Shown piece by piece: positions 56,403 to 64,000 of a stretch of DNA of 64,000 bases. Source of the stretch: Candidatus Villigracilis vicinus (lineage in GTDB: Bacteria; Chloroflexota; Anaerolineae; Anaerolineales; Villigracilaceae); NCBI GenBank assembly GCA_016721315.1, contig JADKIL010000006.1:213201-277200 (forward strand), written 5' to 3'. Below the pieces are notes generated by a model. The model was not told where the DNA came from and made no database searches. It was given only the letters and a program-made list of their open reading frames with translations. The position numbers and the translations under genes were made by a program. Each line of letters opens with the position of its first letter. The first letter of the stretch is position 1.

Positions 56403-58637
56403 ATGGCAAACATCATCGGACCCGATATCAGTTTCTACCAGGACGATCCTCAAACCCCGCAAGGCGTCAATTTTATAAAAATGCGCGAAAGCGCGTATTA
56501 TGTCATAGTCCGCGCAGGGCAAAACCTGTGGGGCGACCGCGATTTCAAAGTGAACTGGCGCGAGGCAAAAGCCGCCGGTCTGCCCCGCGGTTCATATTGG
56601 TTCTACGACAGCCGTGTGGACCCCAAATTACAAGCTGAAAAATGGGTCTCGATGTTCGATGGTGATTTTGGCGAACTACCCTTATGGGGCGATTTTGAAG
56701 ATACCTACAATGGTCCATTCAGGGGTTGGAAGAATTGGTATAACTTCATCGAGCGCGTCAAACAGTTAATTCCTTCCAACAAAGAGATTGGCATTTACAC
56801 TGGTTATTACTACTGGCGCGAGAATACCGCCGGTGTAGGCATCCCTAACGCATCGCTGCAATACTTCGAACAATATCCGCTCTGGATCGCAAATTATGGC
56901 GTCAACTCTCCACTAGTGCCTCAACCCTGGGATACTTGGACGCTGTGGCAATTCACCGACAATGGCGACGGTGCCATCTATGGAGTCGAAAGCCTTAACA
57001 TTGACCTAAACTACTTCAACGGCGATCTCGCTGCCTTCCGCCAGCGTTTCGGGTTAAGTGATACTCCTCTCCCACCTCCACCACCGCCAAGCAAAAACTA
57101 CCGTGTTACTGTCGCTTCACTCAAAGTCCGTGAGGGAGCCGGGCTGTCGTTCAATCAAATTGGGAGCATCACTCTCAATAAGATCGTGGAAAAGATCGGA
57201 GCCAATGCAGACGGCACCTGGTTGAACATCCGCACTCCAGATGGCAGCCTTACAGGTTGGAGTTTTGCCGCCTATTTACAGAACATCAGCGGATCCTCCA
57301 GCGACACACCCACAGATGATAGCGGCGGCACGGGCACAGGCGGTACAGGGGGAACCGGCAATACGGATACGGGCAACAACAATCCGCCGCCGGATGAAGA
57401 AGATACAAATTGGTACCGCGTTACAGCTTCTTCATTAAAAATCCGCACCGGACCTGGTCTTGAGTACGATTCAACTGGCACATTCACCTTTGGCGAATTG
57501 GTAGAGAAACTGGATACCAGCCCCAATAATCAATGGATAAAAGCGCGCAGCAAAGACGGCACCCGAACCGGCTGGAGTTTTGGTGAATACCTTATCAGTG
57601 TGCATAATCCTTCAAATGAGCCGCCGCCGTCTGTGGTTACCCCTGCTCACAGTGACAAGAACTGGTATCGCGTTAACACCTCCAGCCTCAACTTGCGTGA
57701 GACGCCGAATCTGACGGCGAAGATCATCTCCACCCTCGTTAAGAATGATGTTGTCCCGGGTCTCGACGAATCAAATGCACAATGGTTGAAAACCGAGAAA
57801 TTAGACGGAAGCACCGGCTGGATATCGCGCGATTTCCTTATTCAGGTCAGTACCTCCAGCCGCCCCAATTCGATCACTCAAAAACTTTTCTCTGGTGTCA
57901 CGTACCTCCGAAAAGACCTGACCTCCCCACGTCCGATCGTAGTGCATGTGCTCGCCATCGACCTGCAAACCCTGAAGCTTGAATTCCTGGTGACTCCATC
58001 CTCAAATAATACGGATGTCCTCTGCACCCGTACCACATCACAATTCCTTGAGGAATTTAAACTGCACGCTGCCATCAACGGTGGTTACTTCAGCTATCTG
58101 GACTCGTCCAATGACCCCGTTGCACTTTGCCCGAACGGAGGCGACCCTGTACGCATCAGCGATTATGCGGCATCACGCGGAAAGATCTATTCCCCCAAGA
58201 AGACCGCGCAGCCTGTTGTTCACATAGGGAAGAAAAATCAGTTCACTTTTAACAACCAGCCCGGGCAGGTCTTCAATGCAGTTTCCGGTGACCGTATGGT
58301 GGTTACAGATGGGAAGGTTGTCAAAAATCTTGCGGCTCAGGTTCCAAATCCGCGCACAGCCATTGGGCTGAACCGCAATGGACGCTGGCTGACTCTGATG
58401 GTGGTAGATGGGCGGCAGACCGGCTACAGCGAAGGCGTCACCTTCCCTGAGTTGGCGGAACTGCTGATCTCGTATGGCGTCCATACCGGCGCCAATATGG
58501 ATGGAGGCGGCTCCTCCGCCATGGTCATCCGCGGCGTTGACGGAAAAGCCCGTGTCTTGAATTCACCCATCGAAATGAACCAGCCCGGTAAAGAACGTCC
58601 GGTTGGAAATCATCTCGGCTTGTTCATCAAACCTTAA
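56403..58637 (+). CDS. GH25 muramidase-like / triple SH3 / phosphodiester glycosidase fusion
   Basis: Start set at ATG 56403 behind AAGGAGACTCTC (744 residues); an in-frame upstream codon lacks a site. Residues 1-215 form a GH25 lysozyme-like domain: IGPDISFYQDDP, WGDFEDTY (acidic pair) and GIYTGYYYWREN. Three SH3b-like domains (about 230-300, 340-400, 425-490) are joined by Gly/Thr/Pro linkers. The C-terminal domain (about 500-744) matches the NAGPA/phosphodiester glycosidase family: HAAINGGYFSY, PRTAIGLNRNGRWLTLMVVDGR, and GANMDGGGSSAMVI. The combination suggests cell-wall glycan remodelling outside the cell, but no signal peptide is visible at the chosen start. Export may be non-classical, or the N-terminus may be mis-called. 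Confidence 0.82.
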   Translation: MANIIGPDISFYQDDPQTPQGVNFIKMRESAYYVIVRAGQNLWGDRDFKVNWREAKAAGLPRGSYWFYDSRVDPKLQAEKWVSMFDGDFGELPLWGDFEDTYNGPFRGWKNWYNFIERVKQLIPSNKEIGIYTGYYYWRENTAGVGIPNASLQYFEQYPLWIANYGVNSPLVPQPWDTWTLWQFTDNGDGAIYGVESLNIDLNYFNGDLAAFRQRFGLSDTPLPPPPPPSKNYRVTVASLKVREGAGLSFNQIGSITLNKIVEKIGANADGTWLNIRTPDGSLTGWSFAAYLQNISGSSSDTPTDDSGGTGTGGTGGTGNTDTGNNNPPPDEEDTNWYRVTASSLKIRTGPGLEYDSTGTFTFGELVEKLDTSPNNQWIKARSKDGTRTGWSFGEYLISVHNPSNEPPPSVVTPAHSDKNWYRVNTSSLNLRETPNLTAKIISTLVKNDVVPGLDESNAQWLKTEKLDGSTGWISRDFLIQVSTSSRPNSITQKLFSGVTYLRKDLTSPRPIVVHVLAIDLQTLKLEFLVTPSSNNTDVLCTRTTSQFLEEFKLHAAINGGYFSYLDSSNDPVALCPNGGDPVRISDYAASRGKIYSPKKTAQPVVHIGKKNQFTFNNQPGQVFNAVSGDRMVVTDGKVVKNLAAQVPNPRTAIGLNRNGRWLTLMVVDGRQTGYSEGVTFPELAELLISYGVHTGANMDGGGSSAMVIRGVDGKARVLNSPIEMNQPGKERPVGNHLGLFIKP

Positions 58638-58656
58638 GAGTACTCATTAAGCTCAA

Positions 58657-58693
58657 AAAAACACACCACGAAATAATTTCGTGGTGTGTTTTT
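58657..58693. terminator. Bidirectional terminator
   Basis: 17-bp perfect stem (58657-58673 / 58677-58693) with a 3-base loop and A/T runs at both ends, between the GH25 fusion gene and the convergent ndk gene. Confidence 0.88.
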
Positions 58694-58710
58694 AGTTCAT
58701 TTAGACAGAC

Positions 58711-59163
58711 TTACTTCTCAAATACCCAGGCATCCACAGCGCGTTTCCAGTCTACAAGTTCTTCCTTCTTGAACCAGAGAGCTACTTCACGTTCGCCGGT
58801 TTCGGGCTTGTCGGAAGCGTGGATGAGGTTGCGCCCCACTTCGAGGGCAAAGTCATGCCGGATCGTGCCAGGCGCAGATTCGACAGGCTTGGTCGAGCCG
58901 ACTGTCTGGCGGACGGCAGCAACAGCGTTGGGACCTTCCCAAACCATCGCCATCACGGGCGCAGAGGTGATATATGAGATCAGCCCTTCGTAAAAGGGCT
59001 TGCCTTTGTGTTCGGCATAATGCGTTTCAGCCAGCGATTGGCTGACCTGAATGAATTTTGCAGCGACCAGGCGCAGTCCACGGCGTTCGAAGCGGGCGAT
59101 CACTTCGCCGATCAAGCCGCGCTGAACACCATCAGGTTTTACTAGTACGAGCGTTCTTTCCAC
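58711..59163 (-). CDS. ndk: Nucleoside-diphosphate kinase
   Basis: A 150-residue enzyme transferring a phosphate between nucleoside di- and triphosphates. GTG start at 59163, supported by GGAGG six bases upstream. All core motifs are present: TLVLVKPDGVQRGLIGEV, FYEGLISYITSAPVMAMVWEG, and the active-site IRHDFALEVGRNLIHASDKPETGEREVALWF, where the catalytic His is in NLIHASD. The length and sequence are typical. It stands alone with a terminator at its end. Upstream, toward the TPR gene, is a palindromic repeat. Confidence 0.97.
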   Translation of the reverse strand: MERTLVLVKPDGVQRGLIGEVIARFERRGLRLVAAKFIQVSQSLAETHYAEHKGKPFYEGLISYITSAPVMAMVWEGPNAVAAVRQTVGSTKPVESAPGTIRHDFALEVGRNLIHASDKPETGEREVALWFKKEELVDWKRAVDAWVFEK

Positions 59164-59186
59164 AGAGTTCCTCCAAAAAGTGATTA

Positions 59187-59224
59187 CAAAACCTGACAGG
59201 TCTTGCGAGACCTGTCAGGTTTTG
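59187..59224. terminator. Palindromic terminator/repeat between ndk and TPR gene
   Basis: Perfect 17-bp stem (59187-59203 / 59208-59224) CAAAACCTGACAGGTCT / AGACCTGTCAGGTTTTG, loop TGCG, followed by T-run at 59224 on the plus strand. The TGACAGGTCTTGCGAGACC core looks like a dispersed palindrome. It ends the TPR gene (stop 59229) on the minus strand. Confidence 0.7.
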
Positions 59225-59228
59225 TTTT

Positions 59229-62200
59229 TTACCGAATTAATTCTTCTGCCTTATTGTAGGCTTCAAGGGCTTCCTTGAGCCGGTTCGCGCGCATGTAAGC
59301 ATCACCGAGAGCCTGCCAAATGCTGACCTCCACCGGGTAACGGTAGAGAGACTCGGTCAGATTGCCAATGACCTCTTCCAGATGTTTGCCTTTTTTGATC
59401 AACTTGCCGTAATGCACCAACGCTTCGGGGATATCGCCGCGATCCAACTCAGACTTGGCAAGTCCCAGGACGTTGACGGTTCCCTGTGCCTCCGGTTTTC
59501 GCTGGCGAGGCAAACCCTGCTGTTGTTTGGCAGGTGATTTCTTCTTTTCTGCCGGAGCAACTGGCTCAGGAGAAGGCGGGTTTTGCATTAAACGTTGTCC
59601 TCCACGCGTCTGTTGCGGAACAGGCTGTTCTGCCGGTTCCTGTTTTTGTGCGGCAGCAACAGGCTGCCAGTCTGAAGGTGAAGTAGGCTTGGGCGGCTGG
59701 GCAGTAACTGCGCCGTCTGCCTCCCACTGTTCACGATGAACCCACGGCGGCGTATCGTCTCCATTACCTTCGGCTTGTTCTTCGTCCATGCTTTGCAGCC
59801 AGTCAGGCAGGTCAGCGCTCAAAGAAACAGGAACAGCTTGAGGCGCGGCAGGAGGCGTCACTTCAACGGGCTTCCAGGTATCTTCTTCTGCGGCTTCCGG
59901 CTCAGCATGAGTCGCGGTAACCGGAGGCTTCCAGGAATCCTCTTCTTCAGTCTCAGCTTCTTTAGGCTGCATCCAATCCGGAAGGGCTTCTTCAGCGACG
60001 GGCTTGCCCGCCGGGGTTTTGGTTTCAAGCGGCGGTTGTGGCGCCCGCAGAGTTGCCGGGTCAATATTCAAACCGGGCTCATCATCCAAACCACTGAGCC
60101 AGTCTGTAAGGTCTTGATTCTTTACAAGCGATTCTTCGGTGGCAAGGTCGGGCTCTTCGGGTTTATCCAAGCCGCCAAGCCAATCTGGCAGGCTCGAAGT
60201 ATCGAGCGAACCGGGCTGTCTTTGATTTTGAACGGGTTCAGTATCGTTCAACCATTCAGGGATCGAGCCACGCTCGAGAGGTTGTTCCTCTTGGGCTTCG
60301 GGCTTCATCCAATCAGGCAGATCGGAAGAATCGGCAACAGGTGTCTCTTTTTCATCTTCATCGAGACTCTTCAGCCACATGCCAGTCGCATCCATGTCTG
60401 GTTGAGATGATGATGCTTTTTCAAATTCGGCAAAGAATTCTTCGCCGACGTTGGCAGCGGTCTCGCTCCATTCCGGTTTGACCGGTTCAGACTCAGCCGG
60501 AGCCTGTGCGCCAATGCTTTGAGCTTGTGCCACCCATTCGGGCGGAGTTTCACTACGTTTGTTCGGATCGGTGACGAGTTCTTCAGGCTTGGCACCATGC
60601 TTTGCCGCCAGTGACTCAAGCCAGGCAACGGCATCATCTTGTTCTTGAGCCGATGCACCGAGGTTTTCTACGGAGGGTGCAGCAGCTTGCGCGCCGACGT
60701 TCTGCGCCTGCGCCACCCATTCGGGCGGAGTTTCACTACGCTTATTCGGGTCAGTGACGAGTTCTTCAGGTTTGGCACCATGCTTTGCCGCCAGAGACTC
60801 AAGCCAGGCAACGGCATCATCCTGCTCTTGAGCCGATGCACCGAGGGTTTCTACCGAGGGTGCGGCTTGTGCGCCAACGTTCTGCGCCTGTGCCACCCAT
60901 TCGGGCGGAGTTTCACTACGCTTATTCGGGTCAGTGACGAGTTCTTCAGGCTTGGCGCCATGCTTCGCCGCCAGCGACTCAAGCCAGGCAACGGCGTCAT
61001 CTTGTTCTTGAGCCGATGCACCGAGGGTTTCAACAGAGGCTGCTGGAGATTCCTTTTGAGGTTCAGATGCCTGAAGCCAATCGGGCAGGTTCGTAGACTC
61101 AGCCGCAGTGAGGTCTTCACTGGCAGAAACAGCCGCAACGGCCGTCATGCCGCCCAAGCCAGCCAGCCAGTCTGGTGTGTCGCCATTTTCTGGAGCAGCT
61201 TCTGCAGCAGGAGTATCCAATCCCTTTAGCCAATCTGGAACATCACTGGACGTTTCAAGCGGCTGCGAGCGCGATGTTTCAATGGAAGGAACGATCGGCG
61301 CCGCGGGCTCGCTTGCGTTCTTCAACCAGTCGGGTGTATCGCCGATCGGCGTATCCACTCCGCCGAAGGGATCGAAGGAGTCGTCCATGCTGCCAAGCAG
61401 GTTTGACGTTTCGATGAGCGGTTCAGATGCAACCGCTTGAGATGCCGATGGCGCTTGTGACTTCAACCAGTCGGGAATATCTGCCTGGACGATGTTGCTA
61501 TCTGCAGGCTCTTCATCAAATATGGAGGTAGGCGTTTCCGGTCCATTGGATGCGCCCCACCCGGCACTGCGCAAAAAGTCCGGGATGCCTTCTCCGGCAT
61601 CGGCTTGAGATTCAGGCATGTCGGAGGACTGAGGCGTTTCATCCCCAGACCCACGCAGCCATTCAGGTTGTTCATTTCCAAAAGAGAGTCCATCACCCAG
61701 CGGCGGCACAGATGAGAAACCAAGAGAGGCGTTGTTCCAATCCTGCCCCATTGGCACTTCTTCACCGGAATATTCGAGCCGTTCCAGGCTGACGGATGCA
61801 TCTGGCACATCGCTGGTTTGGAAGATGGAACCCTTGGCAAAATTGGAATAGGGATCCATTTCCGAGATGTGCATACGATAGACCTGCGTACTTTCAACCC
61901 CGGCAGTTGCAGGTAAAAGCTCCACCATGATGCGGTTCGCATCGAAACTATATGCGTAGCGTTTTAGTAATTGATTGCAAATATCGGTGGCATCGGAGCG
62001 CAGCCCGCTTTTGAATAGAGAATGCGCCAGCAAGACCTGCATATCCACACGCTGCGGATCTTCTGCCAGCACGCCGCGGATCTCTGCGATCGCCTGCGGA
62101 TACAACTCACCCAACACATAAATGCGCGCCAAAGCGCCGCGCGTCATGCGGATCTTGGGCGGCTCCATACCATCACGCCGGCCGTATAAACGCTGAAGTT

Positions 62201-62537
62201 CACCTTGAATGGCACCATTGGATGACTGCACTTCAAAGGCGCGTTCCATATGCCAGATGGCATCGTCGAGCTTATTCTCTTCATCGCGAATGATGCTCAA
62301 GCCGACATGTGCGACAAAATCATCGGGCACAGCCATGAGCAGGCGTCCGAAAATATCAACGGCTTCACCATAGCGGCGGGCTTCGAGATACGCCTTGCCG
62401 AGCAAGCGATAGGTTTCAAGATGTTTGGGAAAGGTCTTTAGAATGTGGCGGCAATGAGCAATCGCCTCATCCGTATGTCCTTGTTCGACGAGACGCTCAA
62501 TTTCGCGGTTATAAATTCGCAGTGAAACTTTTGCCAT
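59229..62537 (-). CDS. Large TPR protein with PDWL motifs and a triplicated 60-residue repeat
   Basis: An 1102-residue protein. The N-terminus (about 1-240) carries TPR-like helices (EQGHTDEAIAHCRHILKTFP; LGKAYLEARRYGEAV). The central 700 residues are disordered and acidic, with about a dozen copies of the short motif (I/L/T/V)PDWL(K/Q/A), e.g. TPDWLKN, VPDWLKG, LPDWLQA, LPDWMKP. In this stretch a 60-residue segment (SAQEQDDAVAWLESLAAKHG...) is repeated three times (about 60500-61037). The C-terminus (about 1030-1102) is another TPR pair (LVHYGKLIKKGKHLEEV; ALGDAYMRANRLKEALEAY). There is no signal peptide. The PDWL motifs look like short linear interaction motifs, so it may be a scaffold. AGGAACCCGGTA precedes the ATG. 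Confidence 0.8.
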   Translation of the reverse strand: MAKVSLRIYNREIERLVEQGHTDEAIAHCRHILKTFPKHLETYRLLGKAYLEARRYGEAVDIFGRLLMAVPDDFVAHVGLSIIRDEENKLDDAIWHMERAFEVQSSNGAIQGELQRLYGRRDGMEPPKIRMTRGALARIYVLGELYPQAIAEIRGVLAEDPQRVDMQVLLAHSLFKSGLRSDATDICNQLLKRYAYSFDANRIMVELLPATAGVESTQVYRMHISEMDPYSNFAKGSIFQTSDVPDASVSLERLEYSGEEVPMGQDWNNASLGFSSVPPLGDGLSFGNEQPEWLRGSGDETPQSSDMPESQADAGEGIPDFLRSAGWGASNGPETPTSIFDEEPADSNIVQADIPDWLKSQAPSASQAVASEPLIETSNLLGSMDDSFDPFGGVDTPIGDTPDWLKNASEPAAPIVPSIETSRSQPLETSSDVPDWLKGLDTPAAEAAPENGDTPDWLAGLGGMTAVAAVSASEDLTAAESTNLPDWLQASEPQKESPAASVETLGASAQEQDDAVAWLESLAAKHGAKPEELVTDPNKRSETPPEWVAQAQNVGAQAAPSVETLGASAQEQDDAVAWLESLAAKHGAKPEELVTDPNKRSETPPEWVAQAQNVGAQAAAPSVENLGASAQEQDDAVAWLESLAAKHGAKPEELVTDPNKRSETPPEWVAQAQSIGAQAPAESEPVKPEWSETAANVGEEFFAEFEKASSSQPDMDATGMWLKSLDEDEKETPVADSSDLPDWMKPEAQEEQPLERGSIPEWLNDTEPVQNQRQPGSLDTSSLPDWLGGLDKPEEPDLATEESLVKNQDLTDWLSGLDDEPGLNIDPATLRAPQPPLETKTPAGKPVAEEALPDWMQPKEAETEEEDSWKPPVTATHAEPEAAEEDTWKPVEVTPPAAPQAVPVSLSADLPDWLQSMDEEQAEGNGDDTPPWVHREQWEADGAVTAQPPKPTSPSDWQPVAAAQKQEPAEQPVPQQTRGGQRLMQNPPSPEPVAPAEKKKSPAKQQQGLPRQRKPEAQGTVNVLGLAKSELDRGDIPEALVHYGKLIKKGKHLEEVIGNLTESLYRYPVEVSIWQALGDAYMRANRLKEALEAYNKAEELIR
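60500..61037 (-). repeat. Three tandem ~180-bp repeats inside the TPR protein gene
   Basis: The phrase CCCATTCGGGCGGAGTTTCAC recurs about every 180 bp (its CAT at 60535, 60718 and 60898; spacings 183 and 180). It encodes the same 60-residue unit with few changes, so the duplication is recent or kept homogeneous by recombination. Confidence 0.85.
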
Positions 62538-62602
62538 TACCGGGTTCCTGTTAATTAAGTATGCCTGATTCCAGTGAAAATCGCAAGGCTATACGCTATA
62601 TT

Positions 62603-63898
62603 TTACTCGTAAAACAGAGGTAATGGCGGTACAGGTTCGGGGCTGAATTGAAAAGCGGAGAGGACAGCCTGATGCGCTTCTTTTAGTTTTTCGGCATCAT
62701 TGGCATGGATCTCGCACAACGCTTCACCAGTCTGCACGGCATCGCCCACTTTTTTGAGGATAAGGAACCCAACTGCATGGTCGATGGGATCGCCTTTTTT
62801 GGCGCGCCCAGCCCCCAAAGCGACCGAGGCTTCGCCCACGGTTCGGGCATGGACCTGGGAAATGAATCCGCTTTGAGGCGCCTTGACCACCTCAATGAGT
62901 TTTGCGCGCTCAAATTTGGAGGTGTCATCCACATACGAAACGTCACCACCCTGCGCTCTTACCAATAACCGCAGTTTATCCAACGCACTGCCATCGTCAA
63001 TGGAGCGTTGCGCCAAAGCACGCCCTTCTGCCAGGTCCTTCGCCCGCCCGCCAAGCACCAAGACATGCGCCGTGACATGCAGACAATGCTCCATGTAATC
63101 GGCGGGAGCCTTGCCGTGCAGGGTTTCGATGGCTTCGATCATTTCCAGTGAGTTGCCTACTGCCGAGCCGAGTGGTTGGTTCATATCGGATAGCAGGGCT
63201 ACGGTCTTGCGCCCAGCAAGGCGACCAATATCCACCATTAATTCGGCAAGTTCGCGCCCTTGTTCCAGTGTTTCCATAAAAGCGCCCAAGCCCACTTTGA
63301 CATCCAGTACGATGGCAGTGGCGCCTGCTGCGATCTTCTTGCACATGATGGATGAGGCGATCAACGGCATGGACGGAACCGTTCCGGTCACATCGCGCAG
63401 CGCGTACATTTTCCCATCTGCCGGGGCGAGGTCAAGCGATTGCCCGGTGAGGACGATGCCCTTTTCTTTTAGTTGCGTTTTGAATTCTTCAGTGGTCAAG
63501 TCCACCCGGTAGCCGGGGATGGATTCAAGCTTGTCGAGCGTACCGCCGCTAAAGCCAAGCCCGCGCCCCGACATTTTCCCAACGGGCAAGCCGCAGGCTG
63601 CCACCATCGGCATGACCGAGATGCTGGTCTTATCCCCTACACCGCCGGAGGAATGCTTATCCACGGCAACATCCACGATCTTGGAAAGGTCGAGCACCTG
63701 CCCCGAACGCGCCATGGAAAGGGTTAAGTCTGTGGTTTCAAAGTTGGTCATGCCATTCAGCAAGACCGCCATGGCAAAGGCAGATGCCTGATAATCTGGA
63801 ATATCTCCATTGGTAAAGCCGCGCACAAAGAAATCGATCTCCTGTGCGGTGAGTTGTTCGTTCTCGCGTTTTTTTATGATGATGTCTACCGCGCGCAT
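62603..63898 (-). CDS. pdp: Pyrimidine-nucleoside phosphorylase
   Basis: A 431-residue enzyme of nucleoside salvage; AGGAGACCTAA precedes the ATG. It splits thymidine/uridine with phosphate into base and (deoxy)ribose 1-phosphate. Motifs: VDIIIKKRENEQLTAQEI at the N-terminus, VDKHSSGGVGDKTSISVMPMVAACG (phosphate loop, SSGGVGD), KMSGRGLGFSGGTLDKLESIPG and AALRDVTGTVPSMPL-like (YALRDVTGTV). Its C-terminal alpha/beta domain with KKGDPIDHAVGF matches the Bacillus-type Pdp length of about 433 more than DeoA (440). No deo regulator is nearby. The gene upstream is outside the window. Confidence 0.93.
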   Translation of the reverse strand: MRAVDIIIKKRENEQLTAQEIDFFVRGFTNGDIPDYQASAFAMAVLLNGMTNFETTDLTLSMARSGQVLDLSKIVDVAVDKHSSGGVGDKTSISVMPMVAACGLPVGKMSGRGLGFSGGTLDKLESIPGYRVDLTTEEFKTQLKEKGIVLTGQSLDLAPADGKMYALRDVTGTVPSMPLIASSIMCKKIAAGATAIVLDVKVGLGAFMETLEQGRELAELMVDIGRLAGRKTVALLSDMNQPLGSAVGNSLEMIEAIETLHGKAPADYMEHCLHVTAHVLVLGGRAKDLAEGRALAQRSIDDGSALDKLRLLVRAQGGDVSYVDDTSKFERAKLIEVVKAPQSGFISQVHARTVGEASVALGAGRAKKGDPIDHAVGFLILKKVGDAVQTGEALCEIHANDAEKLKEAHQAVLSAFQFSPEPVPPLPLFYE

Positions 63899-64000
63899 TT
63901 AGGTCTCCTGTATCCTTGGTCAAATTTTAACGTAGTTTTCCGGTTTCGGCGGCGGTACGGTTTTTCTGCAAAAGCTGGCTTTTCCCTAACAAACTTGTAA

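Noticed and set aside
60500..61037. The triplicated repeat as an assembly artefact.
   Set aside because: The copies carry different substitutions and one 3-base insertion (183 versus 180 bp), so they are real, though a long-read check would settle it.
1..64000. tRNA, rRNA, CRISPR array or insertion sequence.
   Set aside because: No cloverleaf-like CCA-ending segments, rRNA motifs, regularly spaced short repeats or transposase motifs were recognised by eye. A tRNAscan/Rfam run would be decisive.

Overview
The window looks like a chromosome segment from an uncultured, probably anaerobic or filamentous member of the Chloroflexota (class Anaerolineae). This is an inference from gene content, not from a marker gene. 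The indicators are a YvcK protein with an N-terminal membrane segment, CpXC-domain and FHA-wHTH proteins, several Ser/Thr kinases, a TtuA/TtuB-type thiolation pair, and very large DUF11/SdrD-type surface proteins ending in a sortase domain. No rRNA, tRNA, CRISPR array or insertion sequence was seen. Genes are dense, and most transcription units end in long, nearly perfect hairpins.

Layout. 1-8.1 kb: a truncated membrane protein, two small membrane proteins, a secreted pentapeptide-repeat-like membrane protein (minus strand), a small beta-barrel-like protein, a metallophosphoesterase, an amidohydrolase and a matrixin-type lipoprotein protease. 8.2-18.2 kb: the most unusual region. It holds a C39-like peptidase with SH3 domains, a tandem two-membrane-pass protein resembling the SLATT family, and a three-domain protein (deoxyribosyltransferase-like, then TPR-S-like, then SLOG-like). 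A minus-strand operon follows, encoding a double-TIR membrane protein and a PGDYG-like protein, and then a second copy of the three-domain protein. This is the best candidate in the window for an undescribed nucleotide-signal conflict system. 18.2-20.6 kb: a coupled set of deoxynucleoside kinase, methyltransferase, acetyltransferase and an unknown gene.

20.6-28.7 kb (minus strand): an M50-like membrane protease, tpiA, a Ser/Thr kinase with TPR-like C-terminus, a poly-Cys membrane protein, pgk, gap, a dispersed-repeat intergenic region and yvcK. These are central glycolysis genes interleaved with signalling genes. 28.9-30.8 kb: a class III aminotransferase and a standalone TIR protein. 30.9-44.8 kb: one 4652-residue surface protein with eight DUF11-like domains, nine paired SdrD/CnaB-like modules, more DUF11-like domains, an LPATG motif and a fused sortase domain. 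It is preceded by a roughly 185-nt leader containing a terminator-like hairpin.

45.1-64 kb: a histidine kinase, an M3 oligopeptidase, a CpXC protein, a PIG-L deacetylase, a HugZ-like protein, an FHA-winged-helix regulator divergent from a Ser/Thr kinase, the TtuA/ubiquitin-like pair, a glycosyltransferase with YraN, a GH25-SH3-phosphodiester glycosidase fusion, ndk, a 1102-residue TPR protein with a triplicated 60-residue repeat, and a pyrimidine-nucleoside phosphorylase.

Two regulatory habits recur. Several genes have a promoter-like box ending only 5-10 nt before the start codon and no Shine-Dalgarno, which suggests leaderless mRNAs (clearest at 54775 and 28684). Several terminator-like hairpins sit directly against the next gene's ribosome-binding site, which suggests expression by read-through.
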